Positions 56,189 through 64,000 of a stretch of DNA of 64,000 nt are shown here, in pieces. The translations under genes and the position numbers were made by a program. The notes below the pieces were generated by a model that was given only the letters and a program-made list of their open reading frames with translations, did no database searches and had not been told where the DNA came from. This stretch comes from Hyphomicrobiaceae bacterium. GTDB lineage: Bacteria; Pseudomonadota; Alphaproteobacteria; Rhizobiales; Hyphomicrobiaceae. Numbering within the stretch: position 1 is the stretch's first letter; every line of letters begins with the position of its first letter. The stretch is from NCBI GenBank assembly GCA_022844275.1, contig JALHMB010000003.1:620001-684000 (forward strand), read 5' to 3'.

Positions 56189-57376
56189 ATGTCCATCAAA
56201 GGAATTCGCCCGACTCGCCGCGGCCTCATGCAGGGCGCGATCGCGACTGCCGCCGCATCCACCGTGCCGACGGGCTGGGCCATAGCACAGGCGAAGCCGA
56301 TCAAGATCGGCCTGATGCTTCCCTACTCCGGCACCTTCGCCAAACTCGGCGAGAACATCACGTTTGCCGTCGAGATGCTGATCGCCGAGAAGGGCGGTAA
56401 ACTCGGCGGGCGCGAAATTCAGATCATCAAACTCGACGATGAATCGAAGCCCGAGAACGCGCCACAGAATACGGACCGCCTCGTCAAGCGCGACCAGGTC
56501 GACGTGCTGATCGGCACGGTCCACTCGGGCGTGCAGATGGGCATCCACAAGGTCGTGCGCGAAACGGGCACACTGACGATCGTGCCCAATGCCGGTGCCA
56601 ATGCCGTGACGCGCGCGCTCTGTGCGCCGAACGTGTTCCGCACATCCTTCACGAACTGGCAGCCCGCCTACGGCATGGGCCTCGCACTCGGCGCCAAGGG
56701 CGTGAAGAAGGCGGCGTGGATCACTTGGGACTACGCGGCCGGCAACGAGGCCGGCGAGGGCTTCAAGGAGGGTCTCGCTAAGCACGGCGGGGAGGTCGTG
56801 CGGTCGCTCTCGCTCAAGTTCCCGGACACGAACTTCCAGCCGCTGCTCGCACAGATCCCCGGGCTCGGCGTCGAGGCCGTCGGCGTGTTCTTTGCCGGCG
56901 GCGGCGCGGTGCAGTTCGTGAAGGAGTACAAATCGGCCGGCATTCAGGTGCCGCTCTGCGGCTCAGGCTTTCTCACCGAGGGCGTGCTCGCTGCACAGGG
57001 TGGTGCGGCCGATGGTATCGAGACCGCGCTTCACTACGGCGACAACCTCGACAATGCGAAGGACAAGGCCTTCCGCAAAGCCTTCCAGGACAAGACGCAG
57101 CGCGAAGCGGATGTCTACGCCGTACAGGGCTATGACGCGGCTCAGCTCCTCGCGATCGGCCTCGAAGCGGTCAAAGGCAAAATCGAGGACGAGGCCACGC
57201 TTTACAAGGCCATGCGCAGCGCCAAGATCGAAAGTCCGCGCGGGCCGATCTCGATCTCGGCCTCACAGGAGGTCGTCCACAACATCTATCTCCGGCGGGC
57301 CGAAGGAGGTCTCAACAAGGTAATCGGCGTTGCCGCGCCGGCGCTCGCCGATCCGGGCACGGGCTGCAAGCTCTGA
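56189..57376 (+). CDS. Branched-chain amino acid ABC binding protein, LivK-like
   Basis: A 395-residue type I periplasmic binding protein of the LivK/leucine family. A Tat-like signal (PTRRGLMQGAIATAAASTVP, twin Arg 10-11) precedes the mature IKIGLMLPYSGTFAKLGEN and the two-lobed domain with IIKLDDESKPENA, VLIGTVHSGVQMGIHKV and AGNEAGEGFKEGL. GGAGGG lies before the ATG. No LivH/M/G/F genes are adjacent, so it is either an orphan or uses a transporter elsewhere. It may bind an aromatic acid or amide rather than leucine. Confidence 0.9.
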   Translation: MSIKGIRPTRRGLMQGAIATAAASTVPTGWAIAQAKPIKIGLMLPYSGTFAKLGENITFAVEMLIAEKGGKLGGREIQIIKLDDESKPENAPQNTDRLVKRDQVDVLIGTVHSGVQMGIHKVVRETGTLTIVPNAGANAVTRALCAPNVFRTSFTNWQPAYGMGLALGAKGVKKAAWITWDYAAGNEAGEGFKEGLAKHGGEVVRSLSLKFPDTNFQPLLAQIPGLGVEAVGVFFAGGGAVQFVKEYKSAGIQVPLCGSGFLTEGVLAAQGGAADGIETALHYGDNLDNAKDKAFRKAFQDKTQREADVYAVQGYDAAQLLAIGLEAVKGKIEDEATLYKAMRSAKIESPRGPISISASQEVVHNIYLRRAEGGLNKVIGVAAPALADPGTGCKL

Positions 57377-57385
57377 TGGCATCTT

Positions 57386-57419
57386 CCCTCTCTCCCCATC
57401 GTCTTTCGTGGGGAGAGGG
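57386..57419. repeat. CCCTCTCCCC palindrome next to copy B
   Basis: CCCTCTCTCCCC (57386-57397) pairs with GGGGAGAGGG (57410-57419) around a 12-base loop, ten bases after the LivK-like stop. It belongs to the same palindrome family as 3047-3162 but lacks the GGGTGAGGGG tail. Being right after a gene, it probably also ends or stabilises the transcript. Confidence 0.72.
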
Positions 57420-57442
57420 CCAGCGCTTGCGGCGAACGCCAA

Positions 57443-57525
57443 ATCTATAAAAGACGGGGGTGCGGGGGTGTCCCCCGAGTGGGGTTGAAGGGGCGGCAGC
57501 CCCTCTCGCGCCGCAAGCGCGAAGA
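57443..57525. repeat. G-rich multi-hairpin extragenic element, copy B
   Basis: Successive hairpins: CGGGGG-TGT-CCCCCG (57463-57477), AGGGGC-GGCA-GCCCCT (57489-57504) and TCGCGC-CGCAA-GCGCGA (57506-57522). Compared with copy A, the second stem has a different sequence yet still pairs, which is the mark of conserved structure. It lies in the gap before the Mrp gene. Confidence 0.75.
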
Positions 57526-57683
57526 CCGCCCAAACACCAAACTTCCCCGCGATTAGATGACACTTCTGCTCCGTTCTGGCATATAGCCCTCGACGATCGG
57601 TGCCCGATGGAGGCGCCGCACGCGCCTGCGCGATGCTATGATACCGCGGCGGCGCGCCCCCTGATCTCCCGAGAGGACAGCAG

Positions 57684-59189
57684 ATGGCCGTTACGAAGTC
57701 CCAGATTCTCGAGCAGTTGAAGCGCATCAAGGGGCCCGATCTCGAAGGCAACATTGTTGACCTCGGCCTCGTGTCCGAGATCCTGTTGCGCGACGACAAG
57801 GTCTACTTCTCGATCACGGTTCCGCCGGATCGCGCAGCTTCATTGGAGCCGCTGCGCCAGGCGGCCGAGAAAGTCGTGAAGGACATTCCCGGCGTTCAGG
57901 GCGTCACGGCCGTGCTGACCGCGGAATCTGCTCGCAACGCTGCCAATGGAGCTGGAGCCGCTCGACCCGACAGCCCTCGCGTTCAGCAGGCGCGCGCACA
58001 GCAAAGCGCCGCCCGCGAGGCGGCGGCGCGTCCCCAGGCTGCCCCCGGCGGCCGGCCGTCAGCTGGCGTCCCCGGAATCCGGCACATGATCGCCGTTGCC
58101 TCGGGTAAGGGCGGCGTCGGCAAGTCAACGACGGCCGTGAACCTCGCCCTCGGCTTCCAGGCCATAGGTCTCAAGACCGGCATTCTCGATGCCGACATCT
58201 ACGGTCCATCGCAGCCGCGTCTGCTCGGTCTCTCGGGTCGTCCGCAAGTCATCGAAGGCTCGAACCGCCTGCGCCCGATGGAAGGCTTCGGCCTCAAGGC
58301 CATGTCCATGGGCTTCATGGTCGATGAAGGCACGCCGATCATCTGGCGCGGTCCGATGGTGGTCTCCGCGCTGACGCAGATGCTGCGCGAAGTCGAGTGG
58401 GGCGAGCTCGACGTGCTCGTCATCGACATGCCACCGGGCACGGGCGACGTTCAGCTCACGATGGCGCAGCAGGTGCCGCTGGCCGGTGCGGTCATCGTCT
58501 CGACACCGCAGGATCTCGCGCTCATCGATGCCCGCAAGGGCCTCGCCATGTTCCGGAAAACCGATATTCCCGTGCTCGGGATCATCGAGAACATGAGCTA
58601 CTTCCTCTGCCCGAGCTGTGGCGAGCGCTCCGATATCTTCGGCCATGGCGGCGCGGCTGATGAGGCGCGCAAGCTCGGCGTTCCCTTCCTCGGCGAGGTG
58701 CCGCTGCACATGTCGATCCGCGCGCGCTCGGACGAGGGGCATCCGATCGTCGCCGCCGAGCCCGAGAGCCTGCACGCGCAGATCTTCCGCGATCTCGCCG
58801 CCAAAACCTGGGATGAGCTTTCGGGGGCCGCCGGCCAGCGCGTGCCGCCGCCCTCACTTCGCGTGAAGCCTGGCGCCGACGCGCTCGACGTCGCTTTCCA
58901 GGACGGCGCGCACTTCGAGCTTTCCGCCGAGATGTTGCGGGTCATGAGTCCTTCCGCCGAAGTGCAGGGACATTCGCCGGAGCAGCGGGTCACGGTCGGC
59001 AAGAAGCGCAATGTGAAGATCAAGGACCTCGTCCCGGTCGGCAACTACGCCGTCAAGATCGTGTTCGATGACGGCCACGACACCGGCCTCTTTACGTGGC
59101 CTTACTTGGCGCTGCTCGGCCGCGAGAAAGATAAACGTTGGGCCCAGTATCTTAAGGAACTGGAAGCCAAAGGCCTCGATAGAGGCTAG
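57684..59189 (+). CDS. apbC: Mrp/ApbC iron-sulfur carrier ATPase with C-terminal DUF971
   Basis: A 501-residue, three-part protein. Residues 1-80 form a MIP18/DUF59-type domain, a low-complexity Ala/Gln/Pro linker follows, residues about 131-375 are the Mrp P-loop ATPase (deviant Walker A GKGGVGKST, 141-149; MPPGTGDVQLTMAQ; LCPSCGER with the CxxC that bridges an Fe-S cluster), and residues about 389-490 are DUF971 (DALDVAFQDGAHFELSAEML, VGNYAVKIVFDDGHDTGLFTWPYL). ApbC/Mrp proteins carry Fe-S clusters to target enzymes. The same three-domain order is known in the chloroplast factor HCF101, whereas most bacterial Mrp proteins lack DUF971. Confidence 0.93.
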   Translation: MAVTKSQILEQLKRIKGPDLEGNIVDLGLVSEILLRDDKVYFSITVPPDRAASLEPLRQAAEKVVKDIPGVQGVTAVLTAESARNAANGAGAARPDSPRVQQARAQQSAAREAAARPQAAPGGRPSAGVPGIRHMIAVASGKGGVGKSTTAVNLALGFQAIGLKTGILDADIYGPSQPRLLGLSGRPQVIEGSNRLRPMEGFGLKAMSMGFMVDEGTPIIWRGPMVVSALTQMLREVEWGELDVLVIDMPPGTGDVQLTMAQQVPLAGAVIVSTPQDLALIDARKGLAMFRKTDIPVLGIIENMSYFLCPSCGERSDIFGHGGAADEARKLGVPFLGEVPLHMSIRARSDEGHPIVAAEPESLHAQIFRDLAAKTWDELSGAAGQRVPPPSLRVKPGADALDVAFQDGAHFELSAEMLRVMSPSAEVQGHSPEQRVTVGKKRNVKIKDLVPVGNYAVKIVFDDGHDTGLFTWPYLALLGREKDKRWAQYLKELEAKGLDRG

Positions 59190-59292
59190 CCCGTCCACGC
59201 GCGATGTAACCGCTGTTTTACGCCTCTGCTGTCTATTGCTCTCTCACCCGCGCGTCCTGCGTGATGGGCCGCAACGTATGTGGGAGAGGAAA

Positions 59293-60000
59293 ATGCTACT
59301 GCGGCAAGCAGATCCGCGTCATGCCGCCGTACTTGCTGATTTCGTGCGCAGGGTCGTCGCCTCGCGCACCGTATGGGCTGTTGCCGGCGCCGAAGGATTG
59401 GCGCGCCTGCCCTCACCGACCCGCCGCGCGCGAGAGACGACACTTTTCTGGGTCGAGCAGAACGATGCGGAGCAAGCGGCCGAGAAGGTCGCGCAGGAAC
59501 CGCGCGTCAAGCCGATCTCGCTTGCCGATTTTCTTCACGAGGTGCTGCCGAAGCTGCGCGATCTCGATCGCGCGATCGGAACAAACTGGCTCGCCGCGCC
59601 CTGCGAGGCCGAGATCGAGCCCATGGAGCTGGCGGACCGCCTGCGCCAGGAGATGCTCGCGAGCTTCGTCCGCCAGGCCGTCGGGCAAGGCGGCCTCTAT
59701 ATTCTCGAGGATGAGCAAGGCCCGACATTCGCCGCCTCCACTGAGGTTGCAAATACGCTCATCCTGCCCGTGTGGACCCAGCGCGAGGAGGCCGAAATCG
59801 TCCAGCGCGGTTTCTGGCAGGACATGGACATCTCGCACATTCCGGTCGCCACCTTCATCGAGCGCACCCTCGTCTGGCTGCAGGAGATCAATCGCTCTGT
59901 TGCCCCGAGCTTCACGCCGCGCATCGCCAACATCGAGCTGGCCCCTGCGGACATCGCCGAGCGCCTCAAGAAGCTCCAGCGTCTGGCGGCGCACGCCTGA
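59293..60000 (+). CDS. Tandem DUF2750 protein
   Basis: A 235-residue protein consisting of two copies of a DUF2750-like unit. Copy 1 spans about residues 17-118 (FVRRVVASRTVWAVAGAEGLARLPS onward) and copy 2 about 124-230 (FVRQAVGQGGLYILEDEQGP, LPVWTQREEAEIVQRGFW, IPVATFIERTLVWLQEINRSVAPSFTP). Each copy ends with a leucine-rich LADRLRQEM / IAERLKKLQ helix. Most known members have one unit. ATG 59293 is selected because GGGAGAGG lies upstream. Role unknown; similar proteins are linked to immunity-like or regulatory roles only by guess. It follows apbC by about 100 bases. Confidence 0.75.
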   Translation: MLLRQADPRHAAVLADFVRRVVASRTVWAVAGAEGLARLPSPTRRARETTLFWVEQNDAEQAAEKVAQEPRVKPISLADFLHEVLPKLRDLDRAIGTNWLAAPCEAEIEPMELADRLRQEMLASFVRQAVGQGGLYILEDEQGPTFAASTEVANTLILPVWTQREEAEIVQRGFWQDMDISHIPVATFIERTLVWLQEINRSVAPSFTPRIANIELAPADIAERLKKLQRLAAHA

Positions 60001-60074
60001 TGGGGACGGCCTAACGGCCGGCGCGCGGTCGCGCGCTCATGAAGTGGCGTTGCGCCTTCAGCCGGCGCCAAGTC

Positions 60075-60178
60075 ACAAAGGCGGGTGGGTCCGGGAAGGT
60101 GTTCCCGCCGACAGAGCGCGAGGCCATGCCGAAGCCATGCCAGAGGCACGCGTCTCGCTGCGCCGAGGGCGCGAAGGC
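60075..60178. repeat. G-rich multi-hairpin extragenic element, copy C (degenerate)
   Basis: The text CAAAGGCGGGTGGGTCCGGG starts like copy A, with a CGGGAA-GGTG-TTCCCG hairpin in the first position and GCGCC-GAG-GGCGC near 60160-60172 in the last. A run of GAGCGCGAGG matches copy A. The middle hairpin is eroded. It lies in the 263-base gap between the DUF2750 gene and pccB, which otherwise holds only the pccB leader. Confidence 0.55.
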
Positions 60179-60263
60179 CGTCAACCTTCCGTTTTGCCCC
60201 TTTCCGCCCCCCGTGCTAGACACGGCTGAACTCACATTGCAGTGCACTAGGGGCAGGAAATCC

Positions 60264-61796
60264 ATGAGGAATGTTCTCGAGGAACTCGAGCGGCGGCGCG
60301 ACATTGCGCGGCTCGGCGGCGGTGAAGCCCGCATCGCTGCCCAGCACAAGCGCGGCAAGCTCACGGCCCGCGAGCGCATTGAGCTCCTGATGGACGAAGG
60401 CTCCTTCGAGGAGTTCGACATGTACGTCGAGCACCGCTCGACGGACTTCGGCATGGAGAAGACCAAGATCCCCGGCGACGGCGTCGTCACCGGCTGGGGC
60501 ACGATCAACGGCCGCGTCGTCTACGTCTTCGCCAAGGACTTCACCGTATTCGGCGGCTCGCTCAGCGAGGCTCACGCCAAGAAGATCACCAAAATCCAGG
60601 ATATGGCGCTGCAGAATCGCGCGCCCATCATTGGCCTTTTCGATGCCGGCGGCGCACGCATCCAGGAAGGCGTCGCAGCGCTCGGCGGCTATGGCGAGGT
60701 TTTTCTGCGCAATGTGCTGGCGTCGGGCGTGATCCCGCAGATCTCGGTGATCATGGGACCGTGCGCGGGCGGCGACGTCTACTCGCCCGCCATGACCGAC
60801 TTCATCTTCATGGTGAAGGACACGAGCTACATGTTCGTGACCGGCCCCGATGTCGTGAAAACCGTGACCAACGAGACCGTCACCGCGGAGGAGCTTGGCG
60901 GCGCCAAGGTCCACACGACCAAGTCCTCGATCGCCGACCGCGCCTACGAGAACGACGTCGAGACGCTACTTCAGATGCGCCGGCTCATGGACTTCCTGCC
61001 GGCCAACAACAAGTCCGGCGTCCCCGTGCTGCCGACCAGGGACTCTGCCGACCGCAATGAAATGAGTCTCGATACGCTCATCCCGGCGAACCCCAACCAG
61101 CCCTACGACATCAAAGAGCTGATCCTGAAGGTGATCGACGAAGCCGACTTCTTCGAGATCCAGGACGGCTTCGCGAAGAACATCGTCACAGGCTTCGCGC
61201 GCATGGAGGGCCGCACGGTCGGCATCGTCGCCAATCAGCCGATGGTGCTCGCCGGCGTGCTCGACAGCGACGCCTCGCGCAAGGCCGCACGCTTCGTTCG
61301 CTTCTGCGACTGCTTCGACATTCCGATCATCACGTTCGTCGACGTCCCCGGCTTCCTGCCGGGCACCGCGCAGGAGTACGGCGGTCTCATCAAGCACGGC
61401 GCCAAGCTGCTCTTCGCCTACTCGGAAGCGACTGTCCCGAAGATCACCGTCATCACGCGCAAGGCCTATGGCGGCGCGTACGACGTCATGAGCTCGAAGC
61501 ACATCCGCGGCGACGTGAACTACGCCTGGCCCTCGGCCGAGATCGCGGTCATGGGCGCCAAGGGCGCGGTCGAAATCCTCTATCGCAGCGAGCTCGGCGA
61601 TCCCGAGAAGATCAAGGCACGCATCGACGAGTATCAGGCGCGCTTCGCCAATCCGTTCGTCGCCGCTGAACGCGGCTATATCGACGAAGTGATCATGCCC
61701 CACGGCACGCGCCGCCGCATCTGCCGCGCGCTCAACATGCTGCGCAACAAGCACGTCCAGAACCCCTGGAAGAAGCACGACAACATTCCGCTGTAG
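60264..61796 (+). CDS. pccB: Propionyl-CoA carboxylase beta subunit
   Basis: A 510-residue carboxyltransferase of the acyl-CoA carboxylase family; it moves CO2 from carboxybiotin to propionyl-CoA. Motifs include the N-terminal [69 protein letters not shown] and, in the second half, [56 protein letters not shown]. Length and both glycine-rich oxyanion loops are intact. The alpha (biotin) subunit gene is not in the window. Together with mcd it points to propionyl-CoA handling in the ethylmalonyl-CoA route. A small unknown gene is convergent 17 bases away. Confidence 0.95.
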   Translation: MRNVLEELERRRDIARLGGGEARIAAQHKRGKLTARERIELLMDEGSFEEFDMYVEHRSTDFGMEKTKIPGDGVVTGWGTINGRVVYVFAKDFTVFGGSLSEAHAKKITKIQDMALQNRAPIIGLFDAGGARIQEGVAALGGYGEVFLRNVLASGVIPQISVIMGPCAGGDVYSPAMTDFIFMVKDTSYMFVTGPDVVKTVTNETVTAEELGGAKVHTTKSSIADRAYENDVETLLQMRRLMDFLPANNKSGVPVLPTRDSADRNEMSLDTLIPANPNQPYDIKELILKVIDEADFFEIQDGFAKNIVTGFARMEGRTVGIVANQPMVLAGVLDSDASRKAARFVRFCDCFDIPIITFVDVPGFLPGTAQEYGGLIKHGAKLLFAYSEATVPKITVITRKAYGGAYDVMSSKHIRGDVNYAWPSAEIAVMGAKGAVEILYRSELGDPEKIKARIDEYQARFANPFVAAERGYIDEVIMPHGTRRRICRALNMLRNKHVQNPWKKHDNIPL

Positions 61797-61814
61797 CGCG
61801 CCGGCTGGCGCGCT
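61795..61814. terminator. Hairpin between convergent pccB and the small gene
   Basis: AGCGCGCC (61795-61802) pairs perfectly with GGCGCGCT (61807-61814) around GGCT. It overlaps the pccB stop and the stop of the small minus-strand gene. No T tract follows, so termination is possible but weakly supported. Confidence 0.45.
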
Positions 61815-62047
61815 CAATCCGCCGGGAAATCGGGGAGCATGCGCACCGCGCGGATGGCATCGATGCCGTTGAGCTGAATTCCGGAGCCGATGATCGCCGG
61901 TGTCTCGCCCGGCTTGTGCCGCTCGATAGCGAGCCGGACGGCGTTTGCGAGCCCGAGCCGCCGCTCGGTGAATTCTCCGGGCTCATGCACTGCCGTCGCG
62001 TCCCGGATGTAAGCTACGGGCGCGTCGTAGTCGAAATTCCTGGACAT
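61814..62047 (-). CDS. Small protein of unknown function
   Basis: A 77-residue cytoplasmic protein with no family I can name. It begins MSRNFDYDAPVAYIRDATAVHEPGEF and ends PAIIGSGIQLNGIDAIRAVRMLPDFP, a regular, non-random composition that supports a real gene. ATG 62047 is used; the frame runs back to 62083. It is convergent with pccB and may be a PccB-associated or stand-alone conserved small protein; no data here decide. Confidence 0.6.
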   Translation of the reverse strand: MSRNFDYDAPVAYIRDATAVHEPGEFTERRLGLANAVRLAIERHKPGETPAIIGSGIQLNGIDAIRAVRMLPDFPAD

Positions 62048-62434
62048 TGCGTCTCTCGTCTGTCCCCTGCGGGACGGTCTCACAGACGGCGAACAACGTC
62101 CAGAGCCCAGAAAGTCACCCTGTCCTGCACTCGTGTCAGTGCTTGGTGTAGCTCAATTATAGAGCACCCTTCCAAGCTGACTTCCTGAGAGAAGTCGCTT
62201 TTGGTAATTGCCAGAGAAGCGGCACGCGGTCGAACGCACCGGTGGAGCTACTGGCTAATTGTAGCGTTCGTGTCGGAAATTCGGCCCGGACGATCGGACA
62301 CCCGCAGCGTTGGCTCGCATGCGAGAGCGAAACCAGTACGCTGCCGGGTCACGGGTCTAAGTTTGCGTCGATGCGCGCGAGAACCCGCGCCAATGCCCGT
62401 CGGCTGCCGTACCGGCGCACAGTTGCAGGCGGCC
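62048..62434. other. 387-base gap with a tRNA-like remnant
   Basis: No protein gene is supported here. The only recognisable item is the tRNA-Gly-like fragment at 62141-62180. Sequence after 62250 is GC-rich with unrelated short open frames. Confidence 0.5.
62141..62180 (+). pseudogene. tRNA-Gly(UCC)-like 5' fragment
   Basis: GGTGTAGCTCAAT, TAGAGCA and CCTTCCAAGCTGA occur in the order and phase of a bacterial tRNA-Gly with anticodon UCC. The D-stem GCTC/GAGC is perfect and the anticodon loop CTTCCAA is intact. The D-loop lacks the usual GG (AATTATA in place of AATGGTA), about three bases are missing before the anticodon stem, and no T-arm or 3' acceptor strand follows. It is best read as a broken tRNA gene or the tRNA piece left by an integration event. 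Confidence 0.6.
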
Positions 62435-63229
62435 TCAAGGCTGCCACTTCTCGCCGCCACGGAAGGGCCGCATGTCCGGATAACCGGATACCGCCCACGC
62501 GCCATCGACGAGCAGGCTCGCGCCCGACACATAGCTGGCATCCATGCTCGCCAAAAAGAGCGCTGGCCCTGCGATCTCTTCGGGCTGCGCCGGCCGCCCC
62601 ATCGGTATGCGCGACTTGAACGCTGCGAGCCGCTCCGGATCCTGGAAGTGCGGCCGTGTCAGGGGCGTCTCGACGAGGCCCGGCAGCACCGCATTTACCC
62701 GAACACCTCGGTCCGCCCACTCGAGCGCTGCATTGCGGGTAAGCATCTCGACGCCGGCCTTCGCCGTCGCATAGGCGGAGCCCGCAAACATCGGCACGTG
62801 CGCATTGAGCGAGGCGATGTTCACGATCGCGCCGCCACCCTGTCTCAGCATCTGGCGGCCCTGGTGCTTGAGCCCGAGAAACACGCCCTTGAGGCATAGG
62901 TCGACGACGAAGCTCCAGTCTGCCTCGCTCTGGTCGACGATGTAACCGGCCCGGTTACCGCCCGCGACGTTGAATGCCATGTCGAGCCGCCCACCTCGCT
63001 CGACAGCGAGTGCGACCAGGGCCTCCGCGTCCGTCTCCTTCGTCACGTCACCGGCCAGCGGGGCAAAGCGTGGCCCAAGGTCCTTGGCGACGTGCTGGAG
63101 GAGGTCGCTGTTGATGTCGCTACCCGCAACGCGCCCGCCCTCATTCAGGATCTCCCGCGTAATGGCGAGCCCGATGCCCGATGCCGCACCGGTGACGAGC
63201 GCGCTCTTCTCCTCGAACCTGCCGCTCAT
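62435..63229 (-). CDS. Short-chain dehydrogenase/reductase
   Basis: A 264-residue classical SDR oxidoreductase. The Rossmann motif is TGAASGIG (13-20), the NNAG-like motif reads NVAGG, Ser140 is followed by the Tyr153-x3-Lys157 pair in SAYATAKAG, and the C-terminal PEEIAGPALFLASMDASYVSGASLLVDGAWAVSGY is typical. An Asp after beta-strand 2 (GSDIN) suggests NAD preference. The substrate is probably a secondary alcohol or 3-hydroxy acid. The TRAP permease gene is upstream on the same strand, so a sugar-acid or C4-acid degradation context is possible. Confidence 0.93.
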   Translation of the reverse strand: MSGRFEEKSALVTGAASGIGLAITREILNEGGRVAGSDINSDLLQHVAKDLGPRFAPLAGDVTKETDAEALVALAVERGGRLDMAFNVAGGNRAGYIVDQSEADWSFVVDLCLKGVFLGLKHQGRQMLRQGGGAIVNIASLNAHVPMFAGSAYATAKAGVEMLTRNAALEWADRGVRVNAVLPGLVETPLTRPHFQDPERLAAFKSRIPMGRPAQPEEIAGPALFLASMDASYVSGASLLVDGAWAVSGYPDMRPFRGGEKWQP

Positions 63230-63311
63230 TGCTCTGTCTCCTCGATGCGTGTCCGTGCATTCAGCACAGCACCGTCAAGCTATCGTCGCGCGCGCCGCAG
63301 CTGAGAGATCA

Positions 63312-64000
63312 TCAGGTCCTCATCAGGCTCGGCAGCCAGGTGATGATCCCGGGGAAGATCATGCACAGAACGAGCCCCAGTATCATGAGCAGCACGAATG
63401 GCGTCTGCGACTTGTAGATGTCCATCATCGAGATGCCAGGCGGCACGACGGCCTTCATGTAGAACAGGTTGAAGCCGAACGGCGGTGTGAGATAGGCCAG
63501 CTCCATGTTGATCACGAACAGGATTGCGAACCACAAGGGATCGAAGCCAAGCGAGGTGACGATCGGGAAGAAGATGGGCGCCGTCAGCAACACGATGCCC
63601 GTCGGATCGAAAAACATCCCGAGCACGAACAGGATCAGCTGCATGGTGATGATCACCATCCAGGGATCACCCACGCCCTTGATCACTGAACTCACGAGTG
63701 AGTTGGCGCCGGTCACCGCATAGAGCGCCGTGAAGGCCGAAGCGGCGAACACGATCCAGATGACCATCGCGCTCAGTCGCAGCGTGATGAACAGCGCCGA
63801 CGTGAAGCTCTCCCAATTGAAGGTCCGCTTGATCATCGCGCTGAGGATAGCGCCGAGGGCGCCGATCGCCGAGGCCTCGCTCGGCGTCGCGATGCCGAAG
63901 AACATCGAGCCCATGACGGCGAAGATCAGCCCAACGGGCAGCAACAGTGCCCCCGCCAGCTTCAGCCTCTCTGCGGGCGGAAGCCTCTCTTCCTCCGGAA
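63312..64000 (-). CDS. TRAP transporter large permease (DctM), partial
   Basis: The C-terminal 229 or so residues of a DctM-type TRAP large membrane subunit; the gene continues past the right edge of the window. FGIATPSEASAIGALGAILSAM, YAVTGANSLVSSVIKG, FFDPTGIVLLTAPIFFPIV and AYLTPPFGFNLFYMKAVVP are typical of the family's second half. TRAP systems import organic acids with sodium and a periplasmic binding protein; the DctP and DctQ genes would lie outside the window. The SDR gene lies 82 bases downstream on the same strand. Confidence 0.92.
   Translation of the reverse strand, partial: PEEERLPPAERLKLAGALLLPVGLIFAVMGSMFFGIATPSEASAIGALGAILSAMIKRTFNWESFTSALFITLRLSAMVIWIVFAASAFTALYAVTGANSLVSSVIKGVGDPWMVIITMQLILFVLGMFFDPTGIVLLTAPIFFPIVTSLGFDPLWFAILFVINMELAYLTPPFGFNLFYMKAVVPPGISMMDIYKSQTPFVLLMILGLVLCMIFPGIITWLPSLMRT

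Noticed and set aside
1-64000. CRISPR array or transposase-bearing insertion sequence
   Set aside because: No regularly spaced direct repeats and no transposase-like protein were seen on either strand; the only repeats are the extragenic palindromes described.

Overview
The window is high-GC chromosomal DNA from an alphaproteobacterium, most likely Hyphomicrobiales. The evidence is a nuoG-H-I-J-K-L-M-N-birA-rnj block of alphaproteobacterial type, a LexA gene with a direct-repeat GTTC-N7-GTTC operator, a methylsuccinyl-CoA dehydrogenase of the ethylmalonyl-CoA pathway, and CCCTCTCCCC-type extragenic palindromes. The genus cannot be fixed from the sequence. Genes are densely packed on both strands. 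I see no CRISPR array, rRNA operon, prophage or insertion sequence with a transposase.

Layout. 0.3-6 kb: a DUF2147 secreted protein, a gamma-glutamyltransferase family enzyme with acylphosphatase, a CitE-like lyase with a MaoC hydratase, NAD kinase and CutA. 6-12 kb: a class I fumarase alpha-type protein, an HMG-CoA-lyase-like enzyme, lexA with its operator, a small cysteine-patterned secreted protein, aidB and a MarR regulator. 12-19 kb: SufE, a Cys/Met-metabolism PLP enzyme, a methyltransferase pair, a CAP-domain protein, beta-carbonic anhydrase and a tandem AAA+ ATPase. 18.8-31.3 kb: the minus-strand complex I operon nuoG to nuoN with an extra small membrane protein between nuoJ and nuoK, running on into birA and rnj; nuoA-F are not upstream. 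31.4-44.6 kb: FAH-family hydrolase, an Old Yellow Enzyme, an orphan RND adaptor, a YrbL-like kinase, a YbdK-type ligase, a DM13 protein, a P450, mcd, an exported transglycosylase-like protein and a Kef-type antiporter. 44.7-50.2 kb: three MFS transporters and SelO. 50.2-60 kb: uvrC, a BtuF/BtuC/BtuD-like ABC importer, a patatin, an orphan LivK-like binding protein, an Mrp ATPase fused to DUF971, and a duplicated DUF2750 protein. 60-64 kb: pccB, a small unknown protein, a tRNA-Gly-like fragment, an SDR, and the C-terminal part of a TRAP large permease cut by the window end.

Metabolically, the CitE-like and MaoC proteins, mcd and pccB are consistent with acyl-CoA, C2 or C3 assimilation by the ethylmalonyl-CoA route, while nuo/birA/rnj, lexA, uvrC and mrp are core housekeeping genes.

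The most unusual signals are not protein genes. First, two loci (32284-32451 and 42302-42466) each hold a tandem pair of about 75-78 bp near-perfect palindromes, most of them bounded by CTAG-like ends and separated by a 12-13 bp spacer; stem sequences differ between copies but pairing is kept. Second, three copies (about 3193, 57443 and 60075) of a G-rich multi-hairpin extragenic element show compensatory stem changes, two of them next to CCCTCTCCCC/GGGGAGAGGG palindromes. Third, there is a truncated tRNA-Gly(UCC)-like sequence at 62141-62180.
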